A DNA stretch of 37,500 nt from positions 1 to 37,500 of the forward strand of contig QCOH01000010.1 of assembly GCA_003209895.1 (NCBI GenBank), read 5' to 3'. Position 1 is the first letter of the stretch; each line of letters starts with the position of its first letter. Source of the stretch: Pelagibacteraceae bacterium AG-430-I06. Its GTDB lineage: Bacteria > Pseudomonadota > Alphaproteobacteria > Pelagibacterales > Pelagibacteraceae. The translations under genes were made by a program, and so were the position numbers. The notes beneath the pieces are model-generated. The model made no database searches and had not been told where the DNA came from. It worked only from the letters and a program-made list of their open reading frames with translations. Of this stretch, positions 9,411-17,403 are shown piece by piece.

Positions 9411-10142
9411 ATGAATTTATCCTCTAAAAATATTAAACTTACATTCGGAATCATTTATTTAGTAGTACTTTTTATAGTTCTATATTTTTTATTTTCAACA
9501 ATCGATTTAAGAGATTTAACAAGTTATGACTTTATCCGTTCAAATAAAGATATTATTCTAAAATATAAAAACGATAATTTTTTATTCTTAACTTTAAGTT
9601 TTTTCTTTTTTACAATCATTTGGATTCTTCTGTTAGGTTTTGCTGGCCCGATTTTGTTATTTGCGGGGTTTGTTTTTGGAAAATGGTGGGGGATAGGAAT
9701 TAGTTTGCTAGCAACTACAATTGGAGCAACTTTACTTTATATATTAGCAAAAGTTTTTTTTACAGAATTAATAAGAGAAAAACTAGAACACAAGTTTTAT
9801 TCCTTAAAAGATTTTTTTAAAAAAAATGAACTTATCTATTTCACATTATTTAGATTTATTGGTGGCGGAGGAATACCTTATGGAATTCAAAACGTTTTAC
9901 CTGTTTTATTTAATATTTCTACAAAAAATTATTTTTTAGGAACTTTAATAGGCGGGGGGCCACCAATGTTTATTAGTGTAGCTTTAGGAGCGGGCATAGA
10001 AAATTATATAGATAAAAATGATGAAATAAGTATTTTTCAATTAATTATATCTCCAGACATCTTTATTCCAATAATTGGTTTTGTTTTAATCGTTTCTATC
10101 GCTTTTTTTTTAAAAAAATTTTTCTTCAAAACAAATAAATGA
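9411..10142 (+). CDS. TVP38/TMEM64 (VTT/DedA-like) family membrane protein
   Basis: A 243-aa inner-membrane protein with about six hydrophobic segments (near residues 10-32, 55-75, 78-100, 100-120, 180-200, 212-236). The conserved core of the VTT family is seen in GFAGPILLFAGFVFGKWWG and in LFRFIGGGGIPYGIQNVLP, followed by GTLIGGGPPMFI. Relatives are lipid scramblases or undecaprenyl-phosphate/phospholipid transporters, so envelope lipid traffic is the likely but unproven job. It is divergent from rpmH and overlaps the next small gene by 4 bases (ATGA). Confidence 0.85.
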   Translation: MNLSSKNIKLTFGIIYLVVLFIVLYFLFSTIDLRDLTSYDFIRSNKDIILKYKNDNFLFLTLSFFFFTIIWILLLGFAGPILLFAGFVFGKWWGIGISLLATTIGATLLYILAKVFFTELIREKLEHKFYSLKDFFKKNELIYFTLFRFIGGGGIPYGIQNVLPVLFNISTKNYFLGTLIGGGPPMFISVALGAGIENYIDKNDEISIFQLIISPDIFIPIIGFVLIVSIAFFLKKFFFKTNK

Positions 10143-10297
10143 AGAAATTAAGATTAATTATTTTTATAATTTGGCTCTTCTTAGTAATTATCTGGAATTA
10201 TGGATATCCTGAAGCCTCACCATTTTTAGATGTATTAGCTGCAATCGTGCTAGCACTTTTTCAGTTTTTTATCTTGAAATTTTTAAATAAAAACTAA
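10139..10297 (+). CDS. Small membrane peptide, 52 aa
   Basis: A short frame starting at the ATG that overlaps the upstream stop (ATGA) and ending TAA at 10295-10297. It encodes MKKLRLIIFIIWLFLVII, then WNYGYPEASPFL, then a second hydrophobic segment (DVLAAIVLALFQFFILKF) and a short basic end. Two transmembrane helices joined by a Pro/aromatic turn are predicted by eye. The overlap with the TVP38-type gene and the intact hydrophobic pattern suggest a real, translationally coupled partner. No family recognised. Confidence 0.6.
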   Translation: MKKLRLIIFIIWLFLVIIWNYGYPEASPFLDVLAAIVLALFQFFILKFLNKN

Positions 10298-10309
10298 ATA
10301 ATTTTAAAG

Positions 10310-10385
10310 TGGTGCCCACAGCCTGAATCGAACAGGCGACCTTTTCCTTACCATGGAAATGCTCTACCAACTGAGCTATGTGGGC
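10310..10385 (-). tRNA. tRNA-Thr (GGU)
   Basis: The minus strand folds into a full 76-nt cloverleaf: acceptor GCCCACA paired with TGTGGGC, D arm GCTC/GAGC with loop AGTTGGTA, anticodon stem TTTCC/GGAAA with loop ATGGTAA (anticodon GGT), T arm GCCTG/CAGGC with loop TTCGATT, and encoded CCA. It reads threonine ACC/ACU codons. It stands alone between two plus-strand genes, so it has its own promoter on the minus strand between 10386 and 10460. Confidence 0.97.
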
Positions 10386-10501
10386 GTTTAACTTTAATAA
10401 AATTAAATATTTTACATTTAAATGGCACTTATTTACACTTTTTTTAGGAGAGGCTTGCATATTTGAATTCTTCAAAGTACAACATATTTAATGGTGACAA
10501 A

Positions 10502-10696
10502 ATGGGTATTCATTACGATTATAAATCAACTAGGGGCGAAAAAGCGATGAAGAAAGAAGCTAAGAGAAAAGCTCGCTTAGAAGAAAGAAGAGCCAAAAGA
10601 ATGTCTCGAACAAAAAATCAGGAGCCAGAAAAAAAAATGCATGATATCCAAAAACCTATTACTTTAGAAGATTTAACCAACCCAGATAAAAATTAA
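10502..10696 (+). CDS. Small charged protein of unknown function
   Basis: Encodes 64 aa from the ATG at 10502: MGIHYDYKSTRGEKAMKKEA, then a Lys/Arg/Glu-rich helix (KRKARLEERRAKRMSR) and a more acidic tail ending LEDLTNPDKN. No membrane segment or signal peptide; probably a single long charged helix, possibly nucleic-acid or ribosome associated. The frame also allows a TTG start at 10463, 9 bases after a good Shine-Dalgarno-like AGGAGAGG (10446-10453), which would add 13 residues. I prefer ATG because the sequence from MGIHYDY looks like a natural N terminus, but the upstream start is a serious alternative. Confidence 0.65.
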   Translation: MGIHYDYKSTRGEKAMKKEAKRKARLEERRAKRMSRTKNQEPEKKMHDIQKPITLEDLTNPDKN

Positions 10697-10701
10697 TTTT
10701 C

Positions 10702-10821
10702 ATGAAAGTTTCTCAGAGGAAAGAGAGCTCTATTTTTAGAAAGAATATGGCGTTAAAAATTAATTTAAAAAAAAGAAAAAAATTTAAACAAAAATATAAG
10801 ATCCAAAAAGAAAGAAAATAA
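10702..10821 (+). CDS. Very basic 39-aa peptide coupled to dcd
   Basis: A frame from ATG 10702 to TAA 10819-10821, whose last base is the A of the dcd ATG (TAATG, one-base overlap). It encodes [20 protein letters not shown], then a Lys/Arg run ([17 protein letters not shown]). The reading frame fills the gap between the upstream small gene and dcd almost exactly, which supports its being translated. AAA-rich DNA can create such frames by chance, so this stays tentative. A possible role is nucleic-acid binding; nothing is known. Confidence 0.45.
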   Translation: MKVSQRKESSIFRKNMALKINLKKRKKFKQKYKIQKERK

Positions 10822-11375
10822 TGAGCGTTTTGTCAGATAAATGGATTAGAAATATGTCAAAAAAGCACAAGATGATTTCACCATTTATTTCCAAGCAAAT
10901 TAGGAAAGGAAAAATTTCTTTTGGGCTTTCATCTTATGGTTATGATGCCAGAGTTTCAAATGATTTTAAGATATTTACCAATGTTAATTCAACAACAGTT
11001 GATCCAAAAAATTTTAAAAAAGACGGATTTGTATCTAAAAAATCTAAAGTGTGTATTATCCCCCCAAACTCTTTTGCTCTAGCCAGGACAGTCGAATACT
11101 TTAAAATTCCCGAAAATATAATGGTAATTTGCTTAGGAAAATCTACGTATGCAAGATGCGGTATTATTGTAAATGTCACACCTTTAGAACCTGGGTGGGA
11201 AGGTTATGTAACGCTAGAATTCTCTAATACTACGCCTTTGCCAGCAAAAATTTATGCAAACGAAGGTGCAGCACAATTTGTTTTTATAAAAGGCAATGAA
11301 AAACCCGAAGTTTCTTATTCAAAAAGAAAGGGTAAGTATATGAAGCAAAAAGGGGTCACTCTTCCAAAGATTTAA
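10821..11375 (+). CDS. dcd: dCTP deaminase
   Basis: Converts dCTP to dUTP, feeding dTMP synthesis. The 184-aa trimeric dUTPase-fold enzyme shows the family motif [20 protein letters not shown] (about 101-120; Ser/Arg phosphate contacts), then [20 protein letters not shown] with the catalytic Glu, and the nucleotide-binding EGAAQFVF. Length and motifs are normal. The start overlaps the stop of the small basic frame. murA follows after 3 bases. Confidence 0.95.
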   Translation: MSVLSDKWIRNMSKKHKMISPFISKQIRKGKISFGLSSYGYDARVSNDFKIFTNVNSTTVDPKNFKKDGFVSKKSKVCIIPPNSFALARTVEYFKIPENIMVICLGKSTYARCGIIVNVTPLEPGWEGYVTLEFSNTTPLPAKIYANEGAAQFVFIKGNEKPEVSYSKRKGKYMKQKGVTLPKI

Positions 11376-11378
11376 TTA

Positions 11379-12641
11379 ATGGAAAAATTAGTTGTTAGAG
11401 GAAAAAGAAAAATATCTGGAGTTATAAAAATATCTGGCTCAAAAAATGCAACTTTACCAATTCTTGCAGCATCAATACTTAACAAAAATAAAATTGAAAT
11501 AAATAGAGTTCCCATAGTCAAAGATGTATTAACAATGGTTGAACTATTAAAACATATTGGTTCAAATATTAAATTAGATTTTAAAAAAAAAAGAATTTTA
11601 ATACATAATAAGAACAGAATATTAAAAACTACAGCACCCTACAACTTGCTTAAAACAATGAGAGCAGGAGTAATTATTCTCGGTCCTCTACTTTCAAGAT
11701 TTAAAAAGGCTAAAGTATCACTACCTGGTGGGTGCGCTATCGGATCGAGACCAGTTGATATCCACCTCTTTGTTTTAAAAAAACTTGGAGCGAAAATTAA
11801 AATTAAAAATGGATATATTATTGCAAAAACCACAAAAGGATTAATTGGAAAAAAAATAAAATTGCCCTCTGTATCTGTAGGAGCAACAGAAAATGCAATT
11901 ATTGCCGCTAGCTATGCTAAAGGGACTACCTACTTAAGTAATTGTGCGTGTGAGCCAGAAATTAAAGATTTAACAAACTTTTTAAAAAAAATGGGCATAA
12001 AAATTAATTGGATCGGAGAAAGAAAAATTAAGATTTCAGGAAAACAAAATTTAAAATCTGTTAACCATAAAGTTATGTTTGATAGAATTGAGTCAGGAAC
12101 ATTTATTATTGCTGGAGCTCTGATAGGAAACAAGCTCAAAATTTCAGGTATTGAACCTAAAATCCTCAAGAAAGAAATATCTATTTTAAAAAAAATGGGC
12201 GTTAAAATAAAAGTAAATAAAAGCGACCTCATTATTTTTAAATCAAATAAAATTAAACCTGCTTATATAAAAACTGAACCATATCCAGGCTTTCCCACAG
12301 ACTTACAGGCTCAAATTATGGTTTTGATGACTAAAGCAAACGGGGTTTCCAAAATAAAAGAAAATATATTTGAAAAAAGATTTATGCATGTTCCAGAGTT
12401 AAATAGAATGGGAGCAAAAATTAAAATTTTTGGTGATACATCTTTTATTTATGGTCCTCAACAATTAAATGGCGCAGAAGTTATGGCTACAGATCTTAGA
12501 GCATCTGTTAGTTTAGTTTTGGCAGGCTTATCTGCTGGAGATAAAACAATTGTTAATAGGGTTTATCATCTAGACAGAGGTTATGAAAAATTAGAAACAA
12601 AGCTAAGAAATTGTAAGGCTAATATTTTTAGAAAAAACTAA
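11379..12641 (+). CDS. murA: UDP-N-acetylglucosamine 1-carboxyvinyltransferase
   Basis: First committed step of peptidoglycan synthesis: transfers enolpyruvate from PEP to UDP-GlcNAc. The protein is 420 aa, the expected length. The UDP-GlcNAc-binding start GSKNATLPILAASIL (about 20-34) and the PEP loop LPGGCAIGSRPVDIHL with the catalytic Cys near residue 119 are present, so this is the fosfomycin-sensitive Cys type rather than the Asp variant. Late motifs YPGFPTDLQAQIM and ATDLRASVSLVLAGL complete the two-domain EPSP-synthase fold. It begins the murA-DUF2948-hisD-infA series common in alphaproteobacteria. Confidence 0.97.
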   Translation: MEKLVVRGKRKISGVIKISGSKNATLPILAASILNKNKIEINRVPIVKDVLTMVELLKHIGSNIKLDFKKKRILIHNKNRILKTTAPYNLLKTMRAGVIILGPLLSRFKKAKVSLPGGCAIGSRPVDIHLFVLKKLGAKIKIKNGYIIAKTTKGLIGKKIKLPSVSVGATENAIIAASYAKGTTYLSNCACEPEIKDLTNFLKKMGIKINWIGERKIKISGKQNLKSVNHKVMFDRIESGTFIIAGALIGNKLKISGIEPKILKKEISILKKMGVKIKVNKSDLIIFKSNKIKPAYIKTEPYPGFPTDLQAQIMVLMTKANGVSKIKENIFEKRFMHVPELNRMGAKIKIFGDTSFIYGPQQLNGAEVMATDLRASVSLVLAGLSAGDKTIVNRVYHLDRGYEKLETKLRNCKANIFRKN

Positions 12642-12647
12642 AAATAA

Positions 12648-13097
12648 ATGAATATCAAATTTTTAAAACTTAGTGCAAAAACACAAGATGATTTAAAAGT
12701 AATGTCAGCTCATTTACAAGATAGTATTACCCAGTCAGGGAATATAGTTCATTTGATTAGAAATAGAATCTTTTTAATACAATTTAACCGATTCATGTGG
12801 GAGGATGTTGAAAAGGGGGTTTTTAGGAAAAATAAAAGAATTTTAAGTGTATTAAAGTTTGAAAACGTATTATCAGTATACTCAAAAAAACTAGATCAAA
12901 ATAAACCAGATCATTTCTTGGACTTTTTAGCAATTGAAAGTAAATTATTGTCTGATAAAAGTTATGAAATAATCCTTCATTTTGCTGGGGATAAACAAAT
13001 TAAAATAAATTCAGAAGTGATTGATTGCTTCTTGGATGACCAGGGCGAACCGTGGGAAACAAAAAATAAACCAAAGCACGATATATTTGATGAATAA
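12648..13097 (+). CDS. DUF2948 family protein
   Basis: A 149-aa soluble protein of unknown function. It matches the alphaproteobacterial DUF2948 pattern: an opening like LKLSAKTQDDLKVMSAHLQDSI, a central FNRFMWED, and an end with LHFAGDKQIKINSEVIDCFL and DDQGEPW. Its place between murA and hisD is the standard position for this family. Its end overlaps the hisD start by 8 bases. Confidence 0.85.
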   Translation: MNIKFLKLSAKTQDDLKVMSAHLQDSITQSGNIVHLIRNRIFLIQFNRFMWEDVEKGVFRKNKRILSVLKFENVLSVYSKKLDQNKPDHFLDFLAIESKLLSDKSYEIILHFAGDKQIKINSEVIDCFLDDQGEPWETKNKPKHDIFDE

Positions 13098-14385
13098 AAT
13101 TTTAAACACAAGAAATAAAGCTTTTAAAAATCAGCTATCATTTTATCTAGAGTTAAGAAAAAAAAGTTCAAGCACAAAATTATCTGTTGTCAAAAAAATT
13201 TTAGCTGAAGTAAGAAAAAGTAAAGATAATGCTGTCATTAAATATGAAAAAAAATTTAGTGGCATTAAAAAGTTGAATAAGAATAAAATTTTTTTTTCAA
13301 AATCTGAAATAAAAAGAAATTTAAGGTTATTGAATAAAAGGACCAAAGCAGATATTGATCTTGCATATAAAAGAATATTTAATTTTCATAAAAACCAAAA
13401 AGTCAAAACTTTTTCAGTTACTGATAAATTCAAAAATAAACTTTCATATCGTACAAATCCTATTCAAAAAATAGGAGTATATGTGCCTGGAGGTCAAGCT
13501 AGTTATCCAAGTTCTGTTTTAATGAATTGTATCCCAGCAATTATAGCTGGAGTCCCTGAAATTTTTATGACTGTCCCAAGTATTAATAAAAAAATAAATC
13601 CAGGTATTTTATACGCTGCAAAGAAATGTAAAATAAAAAAAATTTATAAACTTGGTGGGGCACAAGCAATTGGAGCTTTGGCTTTTGGAACTGATGTTGT
13701 TGAAAAAGTCGATAAAATTACTGGACCCGGTAATGAATTTGTATCGCTAGCTAAAAAAGAGGTATTTGGAGAAGTAGGAATCGATATATTCGCAGGACCA
13801 TCAGAAGTAACAGTAATAGCTGACAAATATTCTAATGCTAATTGGGTTGCAGCAGATTTAATTGCCCAGGCTGAGCATGATCAGCGTGCACAATCTATAC
13901 TAGTAACAGATAGTAAAGAATTAATTTTAAAAGTAAAAAAATTTATAAATTATCAAATGAAATTTTTACCAAAGAAAAAAATTATCTCTAAGAGTATAAA
14001 TAATTTTGGTTTGTACATTTTAGCTAAAAATAAGACTGAAATAGCAAATATTGTTAATAAGATTTCTCCCGAGCATTTACAAATATGTACAAAAAAACCT
14101 GAAAGTTACTTAAACTTAATAAATAATGCTGGTTCAATTTTTTTAGGATATCTTTCACCAGAAGCTATGGGCGATTATATTGCTGGACCTAATCATGTAT
14201 TACCAACGTCAGGAACAGCTAGATTTTCGTCTGGTTTATCAGTTATTGATTTTTTAAAAAGACAATCAGTTATCAAAATATCAAAATCAGGTATTGAAAG
14301 ACTCGGTCCATCAGTTATAAATCTAGCAAATTATGAAAATTTACATGGTCATGCTAGTTCTGTGAAAATAAGAATTAAAAGGTGA
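13090..14385 (+). CDS. hisD: Histidinol dehydrogenase
   Basis: Oxidises L-histidinol to histidine in two NAD-linked steps; zinc enzyme. I place the start at ATG 13090 (MNKILNTRNKAFKNQL), giving 431 aa as in model HisD. The frame is open further upstream, but those 23 codons lie inside the DUF2948 gene. Motifs seen are YVPGGQASYPSSVLMN, KLGGAQAIGALAFGT, ITGPGNEFV, IFAGPSEVTVIAD, AEHDQRAQ and SPEAMGDYIAGPNHVLPTSG. The last covers the Zn-binding and substrate region. The start overlaps the upstream gene by 8 bases. No other his gene is in the window. Confidence 0.96.
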   Translation: MNKILNTRNKAFKNQLSFYLELRKKSSSTKLSVVKKILAEVRKSKDNAVIKYEKKFSGIKKLNKNKIFFSKSEIKRNLRLLNKRTKADIDLAYKRIFNFHKNQKVKTFSVTDKFKNKLSYRTNPIQKIGVYVPGGQASYPSSVLMNCIPAIIAGVPEIFMTVPSINKKINPGILYAAKKCKIKKIYKLGGAQAIGALAFGTDVVEKVDKITGPGNEFVSLAKKEVFGEVGIDIFAGPSEVTVIADKYSNANWVAADLIAQAEHDQRAQSILVTDSKELILKVKKFINYQMKFLPKKKIISKSINNFGLYILAKNKTEIANIVNKISPEHLQICTKKPESYLNLINNAGSIFLGYLSPEAMGDYIAGPNHVLPTSGTARFSSGLSVIDFLKRQSVIKISKSGIERLGPSVINLANYENLHGHASSVKIRIKR

Positions 14386-14388
14386 AGA

Positions 14389-14604
14389 TTGAATAAACAA
14401 GAAAAAATTGAATTTAAAGGCAAAGTAACCGAACTACTTCCCAACGCAATGTTTAGAGTTAAATTAGAAAACAATCATGAAGTTTTAGCTCATACAGCTG
14501 GAAAATTAAGGAAGAATAGAATAAGAGTTTTAGCCGGAGACCAAGTATTAGTCGAGATGACACCTTATGATTTGACTAAAGGCAGAATTACTTTTAGATT
14601 TTAA
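14389..14604 (+). CDS. infA: Translation initiation factor IF-1
   Basis: A 71-aa OB-fold protein that binds the A site of the 30S subunit during initiation. The sequence from [20 protein letters not shown] through KGRITFRF is near-consensus IF-1. There is no ATG; the frame begins at TTG 14389 four bases after the hisD stop, and a weak AGGTGA lies 3 bases upstream, so TTG is the most likely start. tRNA-Phe begins 6 bases after the stop, so the tRNA is probably cut out of the infA transcript. Confidence 0.95.
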   Translation: MNKQEKIEFKGKVTELLPNAMFRVKLENNHEVLAHTAGKLRKNRIRVLAGDQVLVEMTPYDLTKGRITFRF

Positions 14605-14610
14605 CATTAT

Positions 14611-14685
14611 GGCCTTGTAGCTCAGTAGTAGAGCAGTACCCTGAAAAGGTATGTGTCGTTTGTGCGATTCAAACCAAGGCCACCA
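14611..14685 (+). tRNA. tRNA-Phe (GAA), atypical D and T loops
   Basis: A 75-nt cloverleaf with acceptor GGCCTTG/CAAGGCC, anticodon loop CTGAAAA (anticodon GAA) and encoded ACCA. Two points are unusual: the D loop is AGTAGTA with only one G where GG (G18G19) is expected, and the T loop is TGCGATT with G instead of U/pseudouridine at position 55. These positions normally contact each other at the tRNA elbow. All stems are intact, with one G-T pair at the bottom of the anticodon stem. It lies directly behind infA and 8 bases before the end of the opposing gene. Confidence 0.93.
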
Positions 14686-14693
14686 CACCTAAA

Positions 14694-15065
14694 CTAAATA
14701 CCTTTTTTAATTGCCGAGTAAATTTCTGTTTTCTCAGTTTGGCCAATTATTCTCGCAACTTCTTTTTTACCTTTAAAAACTACGATAGTAGTTCTAACAT
14801 TTACACTTAATGCTTCAGCTATGTCTTTATGCTTGCCTTGTTGGTAAGTCAAAAAAACTACATTTTTGAATTCCTCTTTTGCACCAGTAAGCACTTTGTC
14901 TTGTTTTCTACAGGACCAGCACCACGGTTCATATGAATTTACAACCACTGTTTTACCTGTGGCTTTTGCTTTTTCGAGGCTTTCTAGTGAAAAATTTGTG
15001 TATTTATCAGCCGCATTTGATGGAAACTGAATTAACAAAATCAATATTACTAATATTTTTTTCAT
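14694..15065 (-). CDS. Exported thioredoxin-fold protein
   Basis: A 123-aa protein with a signal peptide (MKKILVILILLIQFPSNA, cleavage near residue 18-19) and a thioredoxin fold. The redox motif is WCWSC (Cys49, Cys52) instead of WCGPC. The segment VNVRTTIVVFKGKKEVARIIG (written here as VNVRTTIVV then FKGKKEVARIIG) corresponds to the strand after the cis-Pro loop of thioredoxins, but the expected Ile-Pro-Thr is Arg-Thr-Thr, so the cis-proline is replaced by threonine. It is likely a periplasmic disulfide oxidoreductase or reductase of altered specificity; the partner is unknown. It is transcribed alone, convergent with infA/tRNA-Phe. Confidence 0.82.
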   Translation of the reverse strand: MKKILVILILLIQFPSNAADKYTNFSLESLEKAKATGKTVVVNSYEPWCWSCRKQDKVLTGAKEEFKNVVFLTYQQGKHKDIAEALSVNVRTTIVVFKGKKEVARIIGQTEKTEIYSAIKKGI

Positions 15066-15124
15066 AATTTAAAATAACTAAGTTTTATGGCATAGTCCAA
15101 GCCAAAAATAACGCAGGTACTTTA

Positions 15125-16810
15125 TTGACTAAAATTAAATCAGATATTGAAATTGCAAGAGCATCCAAAATGAAACCAATAAGAGAGGTTCTTGAAAAAT
15201 TTAATATTCCTGATAGCCCTTCTTCTTTCAGTCCAATGGGCCGCCATATTGCAAAACTAAATTTTGAATATATAGATAAATTAAAGGAAAAAAAAAGTAA
15301 TCTTATTTTAGTAACAGCAATAACACCTACACCCGCGGGCGAAGGGAAAACAACAACCTCGGTAGGATTAAATGACGGTTTGAATAAAATTGGAAAAAAA
15401 TCAATTGTTTGTTTAAGAGAACCCAGTTTAGGACCATCTTTTGGAATGAAAGGTGGGGCTGCAGGAGGAGGGTATTCGCAGGTTGTTCCGATGGAACAAA
15501 TTAATTTGCATTTCACTGGAGATTTTCATGCAATAACTTCTGCACATAACTTATTAGCAGCCTTGATAGATAATCATATTTATTGGGGAAACAAACTCAA
15601 TATAGATATAGAAAATATAGTTTGGAAACGTGTAGTTGATTTAAATGATCGTAGTTTGAGAAAAATAAAAATAAATCTTGAAAAATTAAAAACAAACGTT
15701 CCAAGATATGATAGCTTTGATATTACTGTCGCTTCAGAGGTGATGGCTATTTTTTGTTTATCAAATAGCCTTAAAGATTTAGAAGAAAAAATTGGAAATA
15801 TTACAGTAGCATATACTAAAGATAAAAAACCAGTTTATGCGAAAGATTTAAAAGCCAATGGTCCCATGACAGTGTTATTGAAAGAAGCAATCAGACCTAA
15901 TGCAGTTCAAACATTAGAAAATAATCTTGCAATTATTCATGGTGGACCATTTGCAAATATTGCTCACGGATGTAATTCAATTATTGCAACCAAAACTGCT
16001 TTAAAACTATCCGAATATGTAATTACAGAAGCTGGTTTTGGTGCAGATCTTGGTGCTGAAAAATTTTTAGACATTAAATGCCGTAAAGCAGAACTTAAAC
16101 CAAGTTGTGTAGTTCTTGTTACTACAATAAGAGCTTTAAAAATGCACGGAGGTTTAGAAAAAAACGATCTTAAAAAAGAAAATCTTGATGCACTTAAAAA
16201 AGGTTTGCCCAATTTAGAAAGGCACATACACAATATTAAAAAGTTTGGTTTAGAAGTAATAGTTGCAGTTAATCACTTTATTAACGACACAGTAAATGAA
16301 GTTAAAATTATCCAAGAACAATGTGCTAAACTTGGCGTCAAAGTAAGTCTTTGTACGCATTGGTTAGACGGAGGAAACGGAACAAAAGATTTGGCGAAAA
16401 ATGTAGTAGAAATATGCAAGAAGAGCGATACATCTAAATTTAAATATTTATATACTGATCAAACACCAATTTTAGGAAAAGTAGAAAAAATTGCTAAAGA
16501 AATTTATAACGCAAAAGGGATTGAGGTAGATGAAAAAATTAAAGAACAAGTTAAAAAAATAGAGCAGGCGGGGCTTGGAAGATTCCCAGTTTGTATAGCA
16601 AAAACACAATATAGCTTCTCTACTGACCCAAAATTAAAAGGAGCTCCCTCTGGCCATATATTGCCTATAAGAGAAGTAAGATTATCTAGTGGCGCTGAAT
16701 TTGTAGTTGTTGTTTGCGGATCTATAATGACTATGCCAGGACTTCCAAGAGTTCCAGCAGCTGACAATATTAAATTAAATAAAAAAGGTGAAATAGAAGG
16801 ACTATTTTAA
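15125..16810 (+). CDS. fhs: Formate-tetrahydrofolate ligase
   Basis: Interconverts formate + ATP + THF and 10-formyl-THF; in methyl-oxidising SAR11 cells it would mainly run toward formate and ATP. The 561-aa protein shows the P-loop [16 protein letters not shown] (about 68-83), then [24 protein letters not shown] split as [13 protein letters not shown] and [11 protein letters not shown], and late family signatures [13 protein letters not shown] and [20 protein letters not shown]. The start is TTG 15125 ([14 protein letters not shown]), as no ATG is available in a suitable position. The last 42 bases are repeated at 18353. fdh, which uses the formate product, lies 1.6 kb downstream on the other strand. 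Confidence 0.96.
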   Translation: MTKIKSDIEIARASKMKPIREVLEKFNIPDSPSSFSPMGRHIAKLNFEYIDKLKEKKSNLILVTAITPTPAGEGKTTTSVGLNDGLNKIGKKSIVCLREPSLGPSFGMKGGAAGGGYSQVVPMEQINLHFTGDFHAITSAHNLLAALIDNHIYWGNKLNIDIENIVWKRVVDLNDRSLRKIKINLEKLKTNVPRYDSFDITVASEVMAIFCLSNSLKDLEEKIGNITVAYTKDKKPVYAKDLKANGPMTVLLKEAIRPNAVQTLENNLAIIHGGPFANIAHGCNSIIATKTALKLSEYVITEAGFGADLGAEKFLDIKCRKAELKPSCVVLVTTIRALKMHGGLEKNDLKKENLDALKKGLPNLERHIHNIKKFGLEVIVAVNHFINDTVNEVKIIQEQCAKLGVKVSLCTHWLDGGNGTKDLAKNVVEICKKSDTSKFKYLYTDQTPILGKVEKIAKEIYNAKGIEVDEKIKEQVKKIEQAGLGRFPVCIAKTQYSFSTDPKLKGAPSGHILPIREVRLSSGAEFVVVVCGSIMTMPGLPRVPAADNIKLNKKGEIEGLF

Positions 16811-16818
16811 GATTTATT
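16769..16818 (+). repeat. Direct repeat copy 1: 3' end of fhs
   Basis: Covers the last 13 codons and stop of fhs (encoding [13 protein letters not shown]) plus 8 bases after the stop. It is 46/50 identical to 18353-18402. The four differences fall at third codon positions (Gly, Ile, Gly, Leu) and change no amino acid. Similarity stops at 16818, where unrelated sequence leading into the regulator-like gene begins. Confidence 0.9.
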
Positions 16819-16853
16819 ATTTTCAAATATAATCTTCCAATGAAAAGGCTTAA

Positions 16854-17309
16854 TTATTTTACTGATATTTTTAGTTTAGCAATTTTTTCCTCTACTTCAG
16901 ATACAGCTTTAAAAATTTTTTGTTTTTCTTGATCATTAATTACACTTCCTTGTGGGCCTTTAGGATCAATAGCCTCTTGAGTTGTATCCATTAAATATCC
17001 TATACGACCTCCAATGTTAATTAAAGCTGAAGATATATTTTCAAATTCATTGGTTTTTCTTAGCTCGTGTTCAAGTTTAAAATTAAAGCAATCAAGGAGA
17101 GGTGTTCCTAACTTTTTTTGTTGGAGAAGGACATCTAGCTTAATCGCGTCAGAAAAACTGATGTTATGATCTTTGTCATCTTCATCTCCACACTTTCTAA
17201 AGTGAGATATTGATTTTCCAGTAGATTTTTTAATCTCCTCCTCATTAAGTTTTTTAATAGCCTGACTTAAAACAAACTCAACAGATAGGGGTTTTCTTAA
17301 TTTTGTCAT
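16854..17309 (-). CDS. Putative phage-type regulator (CII/HTH-like), 151 aa
   Basis: Not a named gene. The N-terminal 80 residues (PLSVEFVLSQAIKKL, EEIKKSTGKSISHFRKC, then ISFSDAIKLDVLLQQ) follow the pattern of alphaproteobacterial and prophage DNA-binding proteins, in which a helix-turn-helix like VxxxTGxSxxxxRxW/CSDPD is followed by ITLDAAIRLD. The rest is helical, with a coiled-coil-like end (EKQKIFKAVSEVEEKIAKLK). A regulatory role is inferred from this resemblance, from divergent transcription with the gene at 17404, and from an 11-bp-arm palindrome in the shared 94-bp promoter region. It lies in the segment inserted between the two fhs 3' ends. Confidence 0.6.
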   Translation of the reverse strand: MTKLRKPLSVEFVLSQAIKKLNEEEIKKSTGKSISHFRKCGDEDDKDHNISFSDAIKLDVLLQQKKLGTPLLDCFNFKLEHELRKTNEFENISSALINIGGRIGYLMDTTQEAIDPKGPQGSVINDQEKQKIFKAVSEVEEKIAKLKISVK

Positions 17310-17341
17310 AGCAAATCTTAGATTACTCTAACAAACTCTAG

Positions 17342-17367
17342 GTGAAAAATAATCATTTATTTTTCAC
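17342..17367. promoter_or_regulatory. Palindrome in divergent promoter region (candidate operator)
   Basis: Arms GTGAAAAATAA and TTATTTTTCAC are perfect 11-bp inverted repeats around TCAT. It lies between two genes that start outward from it (17309 on minus, 17404 on plus), so it cannot be a terminator for either. A possible -10 (CATAAT, 17376-17381) for the rightward genes would place its -35 position inside the palindrome, fitting a repressor site. Binding by the 151-aa neighbour is inference. Confidence 0.6.
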
Positions 17368-17403
17368 TACAATTCCATAATTTTTTAAGCATGCTGTTCT
17401 TTT

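Noticed and set aside
13021-13089. N-terminal extension of hisD by 23 codons
   Set aside because: It would overlap DUF2948 by 77 bases; the ATG at 13090 gives the normal HisD N terminus and length.
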